Shown in pieces: positions 1 to 8,077 of a stretch of DNA of 53,669 nucleotides; the first letter of the stretch is position 1, and each line of letters begins with the position of its first letter. The notes under the pieces are model-generated. The model searched no databases. It saw only the letters and a list, made by a program, of their open reading frames with translations, and was not told the origin of the DNA. A program made the translations under genes and the position numbers. Source of the DNA: Vibrio sp. (GTDB lineage Bacteria; Pseudomonadota; Gammaproteobacteria; Enterobacterales; Vibrionaceae); contig JAOICL010000012.1 in assembly GCA_028131545.1 (NCBI GenBank), forward strand, positions 1 through 53,669, given 5' to 3'.

Positions 1-1093
1 GCATCGAATCTTTATGTCCAAACATCGCCATGCTCATGGCAGCGTGAGCCAATGACCAATGGGTGTCCATTTCTTCTTGAAATAAAACGTATTGGGTCGC
101 CTGTAGATGATATAAGCTGGCGGTGTCTCTTACGACGGCAAGGTTATCATGTAGGGCAACCACCATGGCGTCGTCTGAAGCAGGGATCGAGCCAGTGTAG
201 TCTCCGGCGCTGACCGCTGGTTTCATCACCACATCGGCGTCATTATTATGTGTAGAAACAAAGGAATAGGGGAAAAGCTCATCACTTAGTGCCTGACCAT
301 CTATGTCGGCGACGTCGGTCAACGTATCAATCGGCGCTTTATCAAGGGCGTATTCTTCGACCATACGAATGTGTGTGGCACCGGCAGAAATGCGACCTTT
401 CTGTAATGCATCAAAGTGCGATAAGTACACTCGCCAAGAAAAACGCAATTCACTGTAAATAATGGCAAGGTCGCTTCCCTTCGGGTAGGTTAAATACGCC
501 CCCACACTATTCGGCGTTCCGCGTTGCTCTGAATCGGTATTTTCTTGTTCGCTGACCACATACTGTGTGAAGTGGGTGCCTGTCACTTCATATTCATCAA
601 TGACCCCACGGCTTTTATCAAAGACGTATATCCAGCCATCACGTACCTGTCTTAATATTCTATCGCACCAATGTTCAGTGAATGCCCCTGAGCTTTTCCA
701 ATCCTCTGGCAGTGTCATGACTGAAGGCAAGCTGCCTTGAATGATCTCTTTATCAAAGAAGGTGTCAAAACCTCTCGGATAAATCGCATAGCGAACAGGA
801 ACAAAGTGAGCCAGTTCTTCAGGCTCAACCTCATCGTTTTCCTTCGGGGTTAAATCCACCTGTTTGGGTTCGATGGGTTCTATCGTTCCTTTGTACGTCT
901 CCCCCTTCCAAAAAGCGGAGTTTTGCGGGGGTTTACACGACTCTAATGTCGAAAATGTCGAGCTGGGCTTAGGTAATAATGATGAGATCGACCCTTCTGC
1001 ATCACAGGTTTCAACCGCTTGCTCATAAGTGTATGGGGTCCCCTTCCAATACCCCGATTTTTTGGGAGGAAAAGGGTAATTGTGATTTGACAT
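1..1093 (-). CDS. T6SS VasX-like effector, N-terminal part (runs off left edge)
   Basis: The reading frame starts with ATG at 1093, 10 bases after the stop of the truncated vgrG, and stays open for 364 codons to the window edge, so the C-terminus is not visible. The N-terminus holds two short related motifs, SGYWKGTPY near residue 13 and SAFWKGETY near residue 59. A segment follows with FVPVRYAIYP and RQVRDGWIYVFD, matching the positions of PVRYAF and RQARDGWLYIFD in the neighbouring 1242-residue effector. This is the N-terminal region seen in VasX-type (BTH_I2691-family) T6SS effectors, expected to load on the VgrG tip. The killing domain and immunity gene lie outside the window, so pore formation here is only inferred from the relative. 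A terminator and a headless vgrG lie upstream, so expression is doubtful. Confidence 0.75.
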   Translation of the reverse strand, partial: MSNHNYPFPPKKSGYWKGTPYTYEQAVETCDAEGSISSLLPKPSSTFSTLESCKPPQNSAFWKGETYKGTIEPIEPKQVDLTPKENDEVEPEELAHFVPVRYAIYPRGFDTFFDKEIIQGSLPSVMTLPEDWKSSGAFTEHWCDRILRQVRDGWIYVFDKSRGVIDEYEVTGTHFTQYVVSEQENTDSEQRGTPNSVGAYLTYPKGSDLAIIYSELRFSWRVYLSHFDALQKGRISAGATHIRMVEEYALDKAPIDTLTDVADIDGQALSDELFPYSFVSTHNNDADVVMKPAVSAGDYTGSIPASDDAMVVALHDNLAVVRDTASLYHLQATQYVLFQEEMDTHWSLAHAAMSMAMFGHKDSM

Positions 1094-1103
1094 GATCGAT
1101 ACC

Positions 1104-3030
1104 TTAGTTTGCTGATACCGATGGGGCACTCAAGCCAACAAAGGCTGAGCCATTCACCGTTACATTACTGCCACTCAGTTGAATGGTGCCATCGCTGCTC
1201 ATTCGTAAAGACGCTGCCCCTACGGATAACGTAATAGAGGTGCCACTGCTAATCGATGTACTGCCACCCGCTTGCTGAGTGGTGTCACCCCCAATCTTAA
1301 GCGTGTTACTTCCGCCAATAGAAGTCGAGCCATCAAGTCGAATATCAATGCTTCGACCTTGTTTGATCGTGATGGTTTGGTCTTGATCGATACGAACGGA
1401 TTCATTACCCACGACCGATTTAATGCGATCTTGCTTCACCTCTAATTCTTGTTCGCCATGTACTTTTTTCAGCTCATTCGCTTCGTAGGTCACGGTGACG
1501 TCTTTTTTTACATTCTCGATAAATGTCGATTCAACCGTGGTTTGCTTATCGCCTTTCACCGCTTCAGTTTGATGACCATCAATGAATTTCTGTTGGTTGT
1601 TGTGTACGTGTAGGGATTCGTCTCGTAATATTTCACGGTGGCGATCGTTGAGTATTTTGGTGTACATATCCTTTTGCGCATGGATATACACTTCTTCTTC
1701 ATCGGTGCGATCATCAAAGCTCAGTTCGTTATACCCGGTGCCTTTATAGGTTTGAGTACGAATGACGGTGCGCGTTTTTTCTTCGGGTAGCGCATACGGC
1801 AAACTGTGGCTGCTGTTGTACACGACACCTGTAATCAATGGCCTATCAGCATCGCCTTCTAAAAAGGTCACCACCACTTCTTGCCCAACGCGTGGGGTAA
1901 ATACGCTGCCCCAGCCTGTGCCCGCTAAGGTTTGGCTCACTCGTACCCAACAACCCGCATTTTCGTCTTTGGCACCGTAGCGATCCCAATGGAATTGGAC
2001 TTTAACGCGGCCTTGTTCATCGGTATAAATTTCTTCACCTTGTGGGCCAACCACCACTGCGGTTTGAGTACCTTGGATAAGAGGTTGACTGCGCGGGGCG
2101 CTTTTCACTTCCACGTCGTGTTTCAATACGATAACGTGGTTGCTGTACGTTGCCATTGCGCCGTCACTGGCTTCTTCTTCATGGCTTGTCGTATCCATAC
2201 CTTGGTGGGTAATTGACACAATATTGTATTCGGTATTGACGCTGTCACGACGGTGATTACACAACTCGGTTTTATAGCCAACTTGTAGACGCATGATGTC
2301 GCTGCTGAAGGTGGTGTTGCCCTTCTCCATATCAACGTTCAATTGTGCGTGATTCACTAAATGCCCACCGCGCGCATTCTCTTGAAAACGCCCTGGGTAT
2401 AGGAATTGTTTTAGTGGGCTTTCTGCAAAGCCGCTTTCTTGCTCTATCTTTTGGGTGGCTTTTTGGTAGTTGTAATCACGGTAGGTGGTGTGCTCGGTTT
2501 GCACATGGTGTTCCACTTCGATGTGGTTCACGTGCTCACGATCGGAATTGCCGCCACTCACTTCTTGGCAATACAACGCGCCGATATAAGACGAGTTGGT
2601 CAGGTCATTGGGTAATGGCTCAAAGTGTGCATTTTGATTGGCGATAACAATGGCATGGCGCTCTGGGTTATGCTCGAAGTAATACCACATGCCGTTTTCA
2701 GCCAAAAGACGATTGAAGAAGGCTAAATCGGTTTCATTGTATTGTAAGACGTAATCCAACGGAGTGTCGTGCTCGTTATCTTGCAGCACAAAATGAACGT
2801 CGTTGATCCCCGCGTCGGCTAAGACTTCTGTGATGATTTCTTTGACCGTTTTGCTTTGAAAAATACGGCTGTCGCTGCGATGTTCAAGGTTTTTTAAGGT
2901 CGGGAAAACCGTCAATTGATAACGAGAAAAACGACGCCCTTCACCTAAGTAACGAAGCGTGTGCACCACGCCATGAAATAGGCGGCTGGTTCCTGAGCCT
3001 TGGCCTAATAAGCGTAATACTGCTGGTTGT
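1104..3030 (-). pseudogene. vgrG: 5'-truncated vgrG (orphan T6SS cassette)
   Basis: This is a second copy of the VgrG spike gene lacking its first 53 codons. Homology with the complete copy at 8078-10162 begins at codon 54 (the QPAVL motif) and is in frame to the stop. Upstream of the junction the frame has no ATG, GTG or TTG before a TAG stop near 3095; the first usable start is GTG at 2969, giving 621 residues. The OB-fold and the needle repeats are intact, but the beginning of the gp27-like base is gone. DNA from 1692 to 3030 is about 99% identical to 8666-10004. The needle region then differs clearly, and the last 45 or so residues converge again. It is best read as an orphan cassette whose vgrG stub serves as a recombination handle. 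It could still make a shortened protein. Confidence 0.85.
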
Positions 3031-3059
3031 TTGTATGAAATGAATAAATAAAATAAGCC

Positions 3060-3094
3060 TCTTACTACCGAGGTTTCAGTAATAAGAGGCTATA
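3060..3094 (-). terminator. Intrinsic terminator before the orphan vgrG cassette
   Basis: The arms GCCTCTTACTAC and GTAATAAGAGGC (one mismatch) enclose a 10-base loop. Read on the minus strand, the stem is followed by a T-rich tract (TTATTTTATTTATT). It would stop transcription from the effector-immunity operon before the truncated vgrG. Confidence 0.7.
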
Positions 3095-3191
3095 TAACTC
3101 ATTGTTAAAGAACATTAAACGTTGTATTAGATACCAAGCAATGACGATTATGGGATTAATATTATTTTTTAACTTCAGCATCACCTTTGAA

Positions 3192-3335
3192 CTATGGGGA
3201 CTGCTCTAAGTTAATGTAAAGTTTATCATCATGAAATTTCCAATAATCCAAATCCGATAGAAACCGAATTTTTCCATTTGCTCTAGAGTGAGATAACAGG
3301 GAAATCAATTGTCCATTTTTAATCAACATCATCAT
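3192..3335 (-). CDS. Small ORF, 47 aa, possible gene remnant
   Basis: ATG at 3335 (two further ATGs follow directly) opens a 47-residue frame with motifs such as KIRFLSDLDYWKFHDDKLY, ending with TAG at 3192. A weak purine-rich site (AGTGGA) precedes it. Just upstream, another frame codes for about 20 coding-like residues ending in HEIELDLK before a stop at about 3352. The region may be a worn immunity or accessory gene between two T6SS cassettes. I do not recognise the family. Only the open frame and its position support it. Confidence 0.3.
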   Translation of the reverse strand: MMMLIKNGQLISLLSHSRANGKIRFLSDLDYWKFHDDKLYINLEQSP

Positions 3336-3408
3336 TCATTCCACTTATTTCAAATCCAACTCAATTTCATGATAAACATATAACTTCAGGGTTACTTTAA
3401 TCCCATCA

Positions 3409-4329
3409 TTAAATATCAAGTTTCTCCCCCATCATCTCATAGGTTTCTCTTAATTCTTCTTTCCTTTCTTCCCAACACATTGAATAGGGAATGATATGAG
3501 TTTCACTCTTTCCTACTTCTTCAGGTGCATAGCTTCCAGCGTAATAATTTTTACTGTGCATTTCTGGGTACTTCTCAATCACTCTATAACCGTTCATTAC
3601 ATTCTTAACACTTTCATGATGAGTTGGCATGTTGTAATGCGTTGCGATTAAACCTGCAACGTACGCGGTGTGCTTTTTATTTTTACAAAAGATTCTTTCT
3701 CTTGACCAAAATGAAAGATAACGTTTGATTAATCCATCACTTTCCAAATAAGAAGTATCCTCGTAAGCAAAAATTAGAACCGCATTACGATATTCACTAT
3801 AAATACATGAAACCATATATTCTTTAGGGATAAAATAGGTATTAACAGGGCTTTTCTTTGGTTTTTTCGTTAAGGCAAAAATCAAAAATAACGAACCCGC
3901 CATGCCACCTAACGCACTCATTCCCACAAAGGCAATCGCTAAAAAAGAGACGGCCATGGCACCCCAACCAATATAAGGTGCTATGTTATAAATCCAATCA
4001 GGTTCGTACTTTTCTTCTTCCCAATAAATGCCTTTCTTAGTAAAGGTATAGGTGCGAATTTCCCCCAAACCTACAAAAAATAAAAAAGAGAAAGTGAAAA
4101 CACAAACAATAAGAGAAGGGTAAGGTGTTTCAATTAGATAGGTAACAATAGAAAAAAATAAAATTTGTATCCCTACAATTATTTTCATTCCACTATTTTT
4201 CCAATACATACCATCATCAATTGCCTGATAGCTATAAAGCTTTTCACCATTCTTAATCTCTTCTTTAAGATTGTGGTTATATTCTTCCATTTGCTCAGGG
4301 CTAACATAGTAAGGAAATAAACTTTCCAT
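3409..4329 (-). CDS. Membrane immunity protein for the VasX-like effector
   Basis: This 306-residue protein has hydrophobic segments at about residues 48-70 and 74-90, then two more at about 117-155, so three or four membrane helices with a large hydrophilic C-terminal part. Its ATG follows the stop of the 1242-residue effector by two bases, so the two are translationally linked. In Vibrio cholerae the gene after vasX encodes a membrane immunity protein (TsiV2) that protects the inner membrane from the pore-forming effector. The same order here (vgrG, effector, membrane protein) is the main ground for the call. I see no specific immunity motif; the function is inferred from context and topology. 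Confidence 0.65.
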   Translation of the reverse strand: MESLFPYYVSPEQMEEYNHNLKEEIKNGEKLYSYQAIDDGMYWKNSGMKIIVGIQILFFSIVTYLIETPYPSLIVCVFTFSFLFFVGLGEIRTYTFTKKGIYWEEEKYEPDWIYNIAPYIGWGAMAVSFLAIAFVGMSALGGMAGSLFLIFALTKKPKKSPVNTYFIPKEYMVSCIYSEYRNAVLIFAYEDTSYLESDGLIKRYLSFWSRERIFCKNKKHTAYVAGLIATHYNMPTHHESVKNVMNGYRVIEKYPEMHSKNYYAGSYAPEEVGKSETHIIPYSMCWEERKEELRETYEMMGEKLDI

Positions 4330-4331
4330 GA

Positions 4332-7300
4332 TTAAGGCTCCAGTAATAGAGTGGTTTGAGCTTTCATATCATCAATGTCAGACTCAGTTAAAAAAACAGG
4401 TGGTGCCTCTAATTCATGCATATAGGTCGCCAATCGCTTCTTATATTGAAATGAGTATTGATGCTGTACTTTTTCTGAATCAGATGCTTGATATTCCAGT
4501 TTCAAGGCCAAAGATTGAAAAGATTCAGGCGCATCGAACAGTAAAATTGCCACTTTCCGTTCAGTCGGGATGGTGATTTTTCGGCGTGCTTGCTGTCGCG
4601 TGAATCCAGTTTCACTTGTAGTGCCTGCTACGTGCTGCCTAAGTTCAACGTCTTCAATATCCATAATTAAACGAGTGCGAGTTAAATCCGTATCTTTAGG
4701 TAAATACACGCTCACTTCTAAAGCATCTAACACAGGGCCACCATAACGTTGTCCTGCTTTTATTGAGCTTCCTTCTTGAATACCCTTGTACTGCTGACTA
4801 ATCGATATGATGGGCTTTTTAATCACCTTTTCTAATGAGATAAGGGCTTGTTCGATATTTTTCGCATCTTCTTGCGCTCTGATGTCTGGGTCATTCGATT
4901 GACTCCACTGCCAATGCGTATCATTCTTACCCCAAGGTAATTGGCTTAACCAATCCTGATAATCATCTTTCTTTAAATAGGCTAACGCAATTTGCGCAAT
5001 CGCATAAATCACCGTACTCACACCTAATGCAATGATTAACGCGGGGTGAATCGCCCAAGCATACCCACCCGCCATCAATGCAAACTGTGTACCTTGTAAA
5101 GTAGTCAATGATAATAAAGAGAGAAAATTCACCCACTGCCATGCTTTTTCACTGCCATATAAGCTACCTAACGCTCCAACAGCACGATAGGTTTCAATAC
5201 CTGTCGCCACCATACCAGCACCGGCAACCACAAATAAACGAGAACGAAAAATATTAATAGTTTGTTTTGTAGTCACCAAAGAGGCTCTTTGTTCTCCACT
5301 CGTACGACCTATCTTCTCTGTAATTTCTTTTAATGTCACTCGCCCTTGCCAATTAGTATCTTTTGCAAGTGCAGCATAGGGCGCACCTAACGGGATCCCA
5401 AATCCCGCAGAAAGGGCATAGGCTGCTTTTTGCCCTAGATCGGCCCAATCATCACCCATGATGTCTTTTTTCTTACTGAGTACCATCATCGCTTCACTCA
5501 GCGCCATGGCATTCATCACAAATACCATAAAAGCCATCCCACCCAAATCATCATAAGCTTGTATCGCTGGTTTAACATGAGCATGATTCGCATTATTTAT
5601 TGCACTTTTGCCCGCGTTAATCCGGCTCGCTGTCACTTTTTCTGCATAGCCTTGGTTACGAATGACTAACCCATTCGTATATTCGAGCGTGCTCTGTTTT
5701 AAACTGTTACCGGCCTGAGTATACGCTTTACGTGCTTTGGGTAAGTTTACTTCTTTCACTTTTGCACGATAAGCTTGCCTTGATTCCCTATGGACATTCT
5801 CTAGTCGATCGGATTCAAGGACTTTAACTTGAGCTTTTTTCTCTAAATAGGTGGCTTTTTTATTCTGATAGTTTTCCATTGCTTCATCAATGGCATGCGC
5901 ACTTTTTTCTTGACTATGGCGATCAGCGCTAAGGTCGAAGCTAAGCAGTCTTGCTTCCGTAAGAAATATGCGTTTAAGCCATGGTAAACTCTGCGTATGA
6001 GAAGGCGAAAAGGTTGAGAGGATCAGGCTCGACACCCAAGAGCTAATGGTTGCCGATGTTTTACCCGATGCTGAAATCGCTTGATTCTGCATGAAACTCT
6101 TTGCGGCTTCTATATTCGCCGCGAACATGACCTTAATTCCGTCTACATTATCAAAGAGATTCTTTGTAATTTGTGCATCAAACCCTTCTACGGAAGTGAC
6201 CATATCTTGAAAACGGGTATACCCTCCGGCTTCATTCATCCAGTTGGTAAAAACATTACTCCCTTCTTCTATGGTAATATCTTGGCTTTTTGTGGTCGTT
6301 AAATCTTGATGTGATTGCGCTGGATCAGACTTAACGACTTTGGTCATTTCACCATAAACATCAATACTGAAGGCGGAGGTATATAACGGGATGAGACTGC
6401 GAGGCTGAGAAAACTCTTTTTCTGCCCACTGTTGATCGGCTTCACTGACATGCGCCACGATGGATTCTGTCAGGCGCTTATGCAGAGTCCAAAGATCAAG
6501 GTGTGTTTCTTTGCTGTATTTATCCACGGCAATATCAATGGTAGAAGCACCAAAGCGGTTAAGGTATCTATATAACCAGTGTTTACTGTATTCAAGGTCA
6601 TGGACTAATTGCTCACGATATTCGCTCATTGTTTGCATTTCTTCAAGCATATCTTGCCAATGCAAACTCTCACGCCAACGGCCTGTACTTAACCACGTTT
6701 TATGCTGTTGTGAATACACTTCGTTGATGTTTGTATTATCGCTAAGCCCATATTTCGCTTTAAAAGCCTTATTAAGTTCGCTCTGCTGTATTAATAGTTC
6801 TTCACTTTGCATGCCCCGCGATCGACTTTTTGCTTGAGCGTTATTTTGGATACGATCATACACATCGTTAGCTTCAAAATAATGCACTAAATCTTTGAAG
6901 AATTGCGTTTCTTTTGGCGTATTACGAATCGAGGAAGGGTAATCAAAGTCATCACTGCTGCCAAACATGGTCAGTTGAACCGCTGCTTGCATTAACCCCC
7001 AACGTGAAACATGGATCTCTTCATTTTCGAGATAATCCCCACAATTCAAGGTATGCGCTAATCCAATGTCATTGCCATCCGCCACTTGATCGTAAAACGC
7101 CACCATGTAGGCACGGTCATTGGCACCAGTTGGAATACTGGCGGTATAATCGGATACGCCCGCAACGGGTTTGACCTCATATTGATGTTGAGGAAGTTGT
7201 TTTTCTTCGGCGCTTAATTCATCGTCTTCATCAATAAATGCTTGGGTTTTCACTACGCTTAACGCAAAGCGATCGTCTTGCGCGGGGCTTTCATCAATGT

Positions 7301-8060
7301 CTGCGACTTGCTCTAATGTCTCTATCAGTTGACGGTATCCTGAAGGGGTTTCCTCACCTGAGGGTAAACGCACTTCGGTACAACAGAATTGTTGTCGAAT
7401 TTGTGACGGTTTCAAAGACACCTTCGTAAAGAAATACCCAGACCAACGGTGTTTAGAAAACACCAAGCTTAGCGATGTATTTTCAGGGTAGCTGATGTAA
7501 GTGTGTGATGAGACGGGAGAGCCACCACGCTCCGCACTTGGATCGGTAATGGCTCTGTTTTGGTATTTGGTAAAACTCGTCCCTTCTACTTTATACTCGT
7601 CCCATTGCTGTAATGTCACATCAAAGATGTATAACCATCCATCCCTTGCTTGGCGTAAGGTCATCGGGACAGGGTTTGCACCACCACTCAAATAGCTTTG
7701 AGCGTGCATTCCTTCAGGCAAGCCATAGCCTTCTTGCTTAGATAACAGTTTACTCGCATCATCAAAGGCATAACGAACAGGTACGATGTGAACGGTGACG
7801 GGTTCCGTCGGCTCACGCGTTTCTTCTACTAGAGGTTCTGGCTCTAGAGGACACGTTTCTAATTTATAGGTATCACCTTGCCAAAGGCCAGAATTCCCTG
7901 CGGGTTTAGCAATATTCTGACCAAGAAACTCCGGTTTTGTCCCTTTATTTAAAGACAAGAAATGACCATCATTTTGGTAGGCTTTTAGGGCATCATCATA
8001 AGAAAAATCAACCGATTGCCAATATGACGACGATCTAGGCGGTAATTTACAACTCGACAT
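4332..8060 (-). CDS. T6SS VasX-like pore-forming effector, 1242 aa
   Basis: This is a large antibacterial effector predicted to be delivered by the VgrG encoded directly upstream. The start ATG lies 17 bases after the vgrG stop, with a GGGGAT-type ribosome site. The N-terminal third carries the PVRYAF and RQARDGWLYIFD motifs of VasX/BTH_I2691-type proteins. The middle is long and helical, with charged stretches around residues 730-830 suggesting coiled coil. Residues about 840-1030 hold several hydrophobic segments (around MAFMVFVMNAMAL, LFVVAGAGMVA and HPALIIALGVSTVIYAIAQIA), as expected of a colicin-like membrane-inserting domain. A hydrophilic tail of about 200 residues follows. Length is close to that of VasX (about 1085) but somewhat longer. 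No DUF4123-type adaptor gene is visible between vgrG and the effector, which is unusual for this family. Function is inferred from domain layout and neighbours. Confidence 0.8.
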   Translation of the reverse strand: MSSCKLPPRSSSYWQSVDFSYDDALKAYQNDGHFLSLNKGTKPEFLGQNIAKPAGNSGLWQGDTYKLETCPLEPEPLVEETREPTEPVTVHIVPVRYAFDDASKLLSKQEGYGLPEGMHAQSYLSGGANPVPMTLRQARDGWLYIFDVTLQQWDEYKVEGTSFTKYQNRAITDPSAERGGSPVSSHTYISYPENTSLSLVFSKHRWSGYFFTKVSLKPSQIRQQFCCTEVRLPSGEETPSGYRQLIETLEQVADIDESPAQDDRFALSVVKTQAFIDEDDELSAEEKQLPQHQYEVKPVAGVSDYTASIPTGANDRAYMVAFYDQVADGNDIGLAHTLNCGDYLENEEIHVSRWGLMQAAVQLTMFGSSDDFDYPSSIRNTPKETQFFKDLVHYFEANDVYDRIQNNAQAKSRSRGMQSEELLIQQSELNKAFKAKYGLSDNTNINEVYSQQHKTWLSTGRWRESLHWQDMLEEMQTMSEYREQLVHDLEYSKHWLYRYLNRFGASTIDIAVDKYSKETHLDLWTLHKRLTESIVAHVSEADQQWAEKEFSQPRSLIPLYTSAFSIDVYGEMTKVVKSDPAQSHQDLTTTKSQDITIEEGSNVFTNWMNEAGGYTRFQDMVTSVEGFDAQITKNLFDNVDGIKVMFAANIEAAKSFMQNQAISASGKTSATISSWVSSLILSTFSPSHTQSLPWLKRIFLTEARLLSFDLSADRHSQEKSAHAIDEAMENYQNKKATYLEKKAQVKVLESDRLENVHRESRQAYRAKVKEVNLPKARKAYTQAGNSLKQSTLEYTNGLVIRNQGYAEKVTASRINAGKSAINNANHAHVKPAIQAYDDLGGMAFMVFVMNAMALSEAMMVLSKKKDIMGDDWADLGQKAAYALSAGFGIPLGAPYAALAKDTNWQGRVTLKEITEKIGRTSGEQRASLVTTKQTINIFRSRLFVVAGAGMVATGIETYRAVGALGSLYGSEKAWQWVNFLSLLSLTTLQGTQFALMAGGYAWAIHPALIIALGVSTVIYAIAQIALAYLKKDDYQDWLSQLPWGKNDTHWQWSQSNDPDIRAQEDAKNIEQALISLEKVIKKPIISISQQYKGIQEGSSIKAGQRYGGPVLDALEVSVYLPKDTDLTRTRLIMDIEDVELRQHVAGTTSETGFTRQQARRKITIPTERKVAILLFDAPESFQSLALKLEYQASDSEKVQHQYSFQYKKRLATYMHELEAPPVFLTESDIDDMKAQTTLLLEP

Positions 8061-8077
8061 GTTTCATCCCCTGTCCT

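Noticed and set aside
1762..2216. Plus-strand frames inside vgrG, repeated at 8736-9190
   Set aside because: They occur in both vgrG copies only because the DNA is duplicated; no start signals or family features are seen.
3095..3130. rRNA-type boxA element (GTTCTTTAACAAT on the minus strand)
   Set aside because: It resembles the antitermination box of rrn leaders, but no rRNA genes or the other boxes are nearby; a chance match is more likely.
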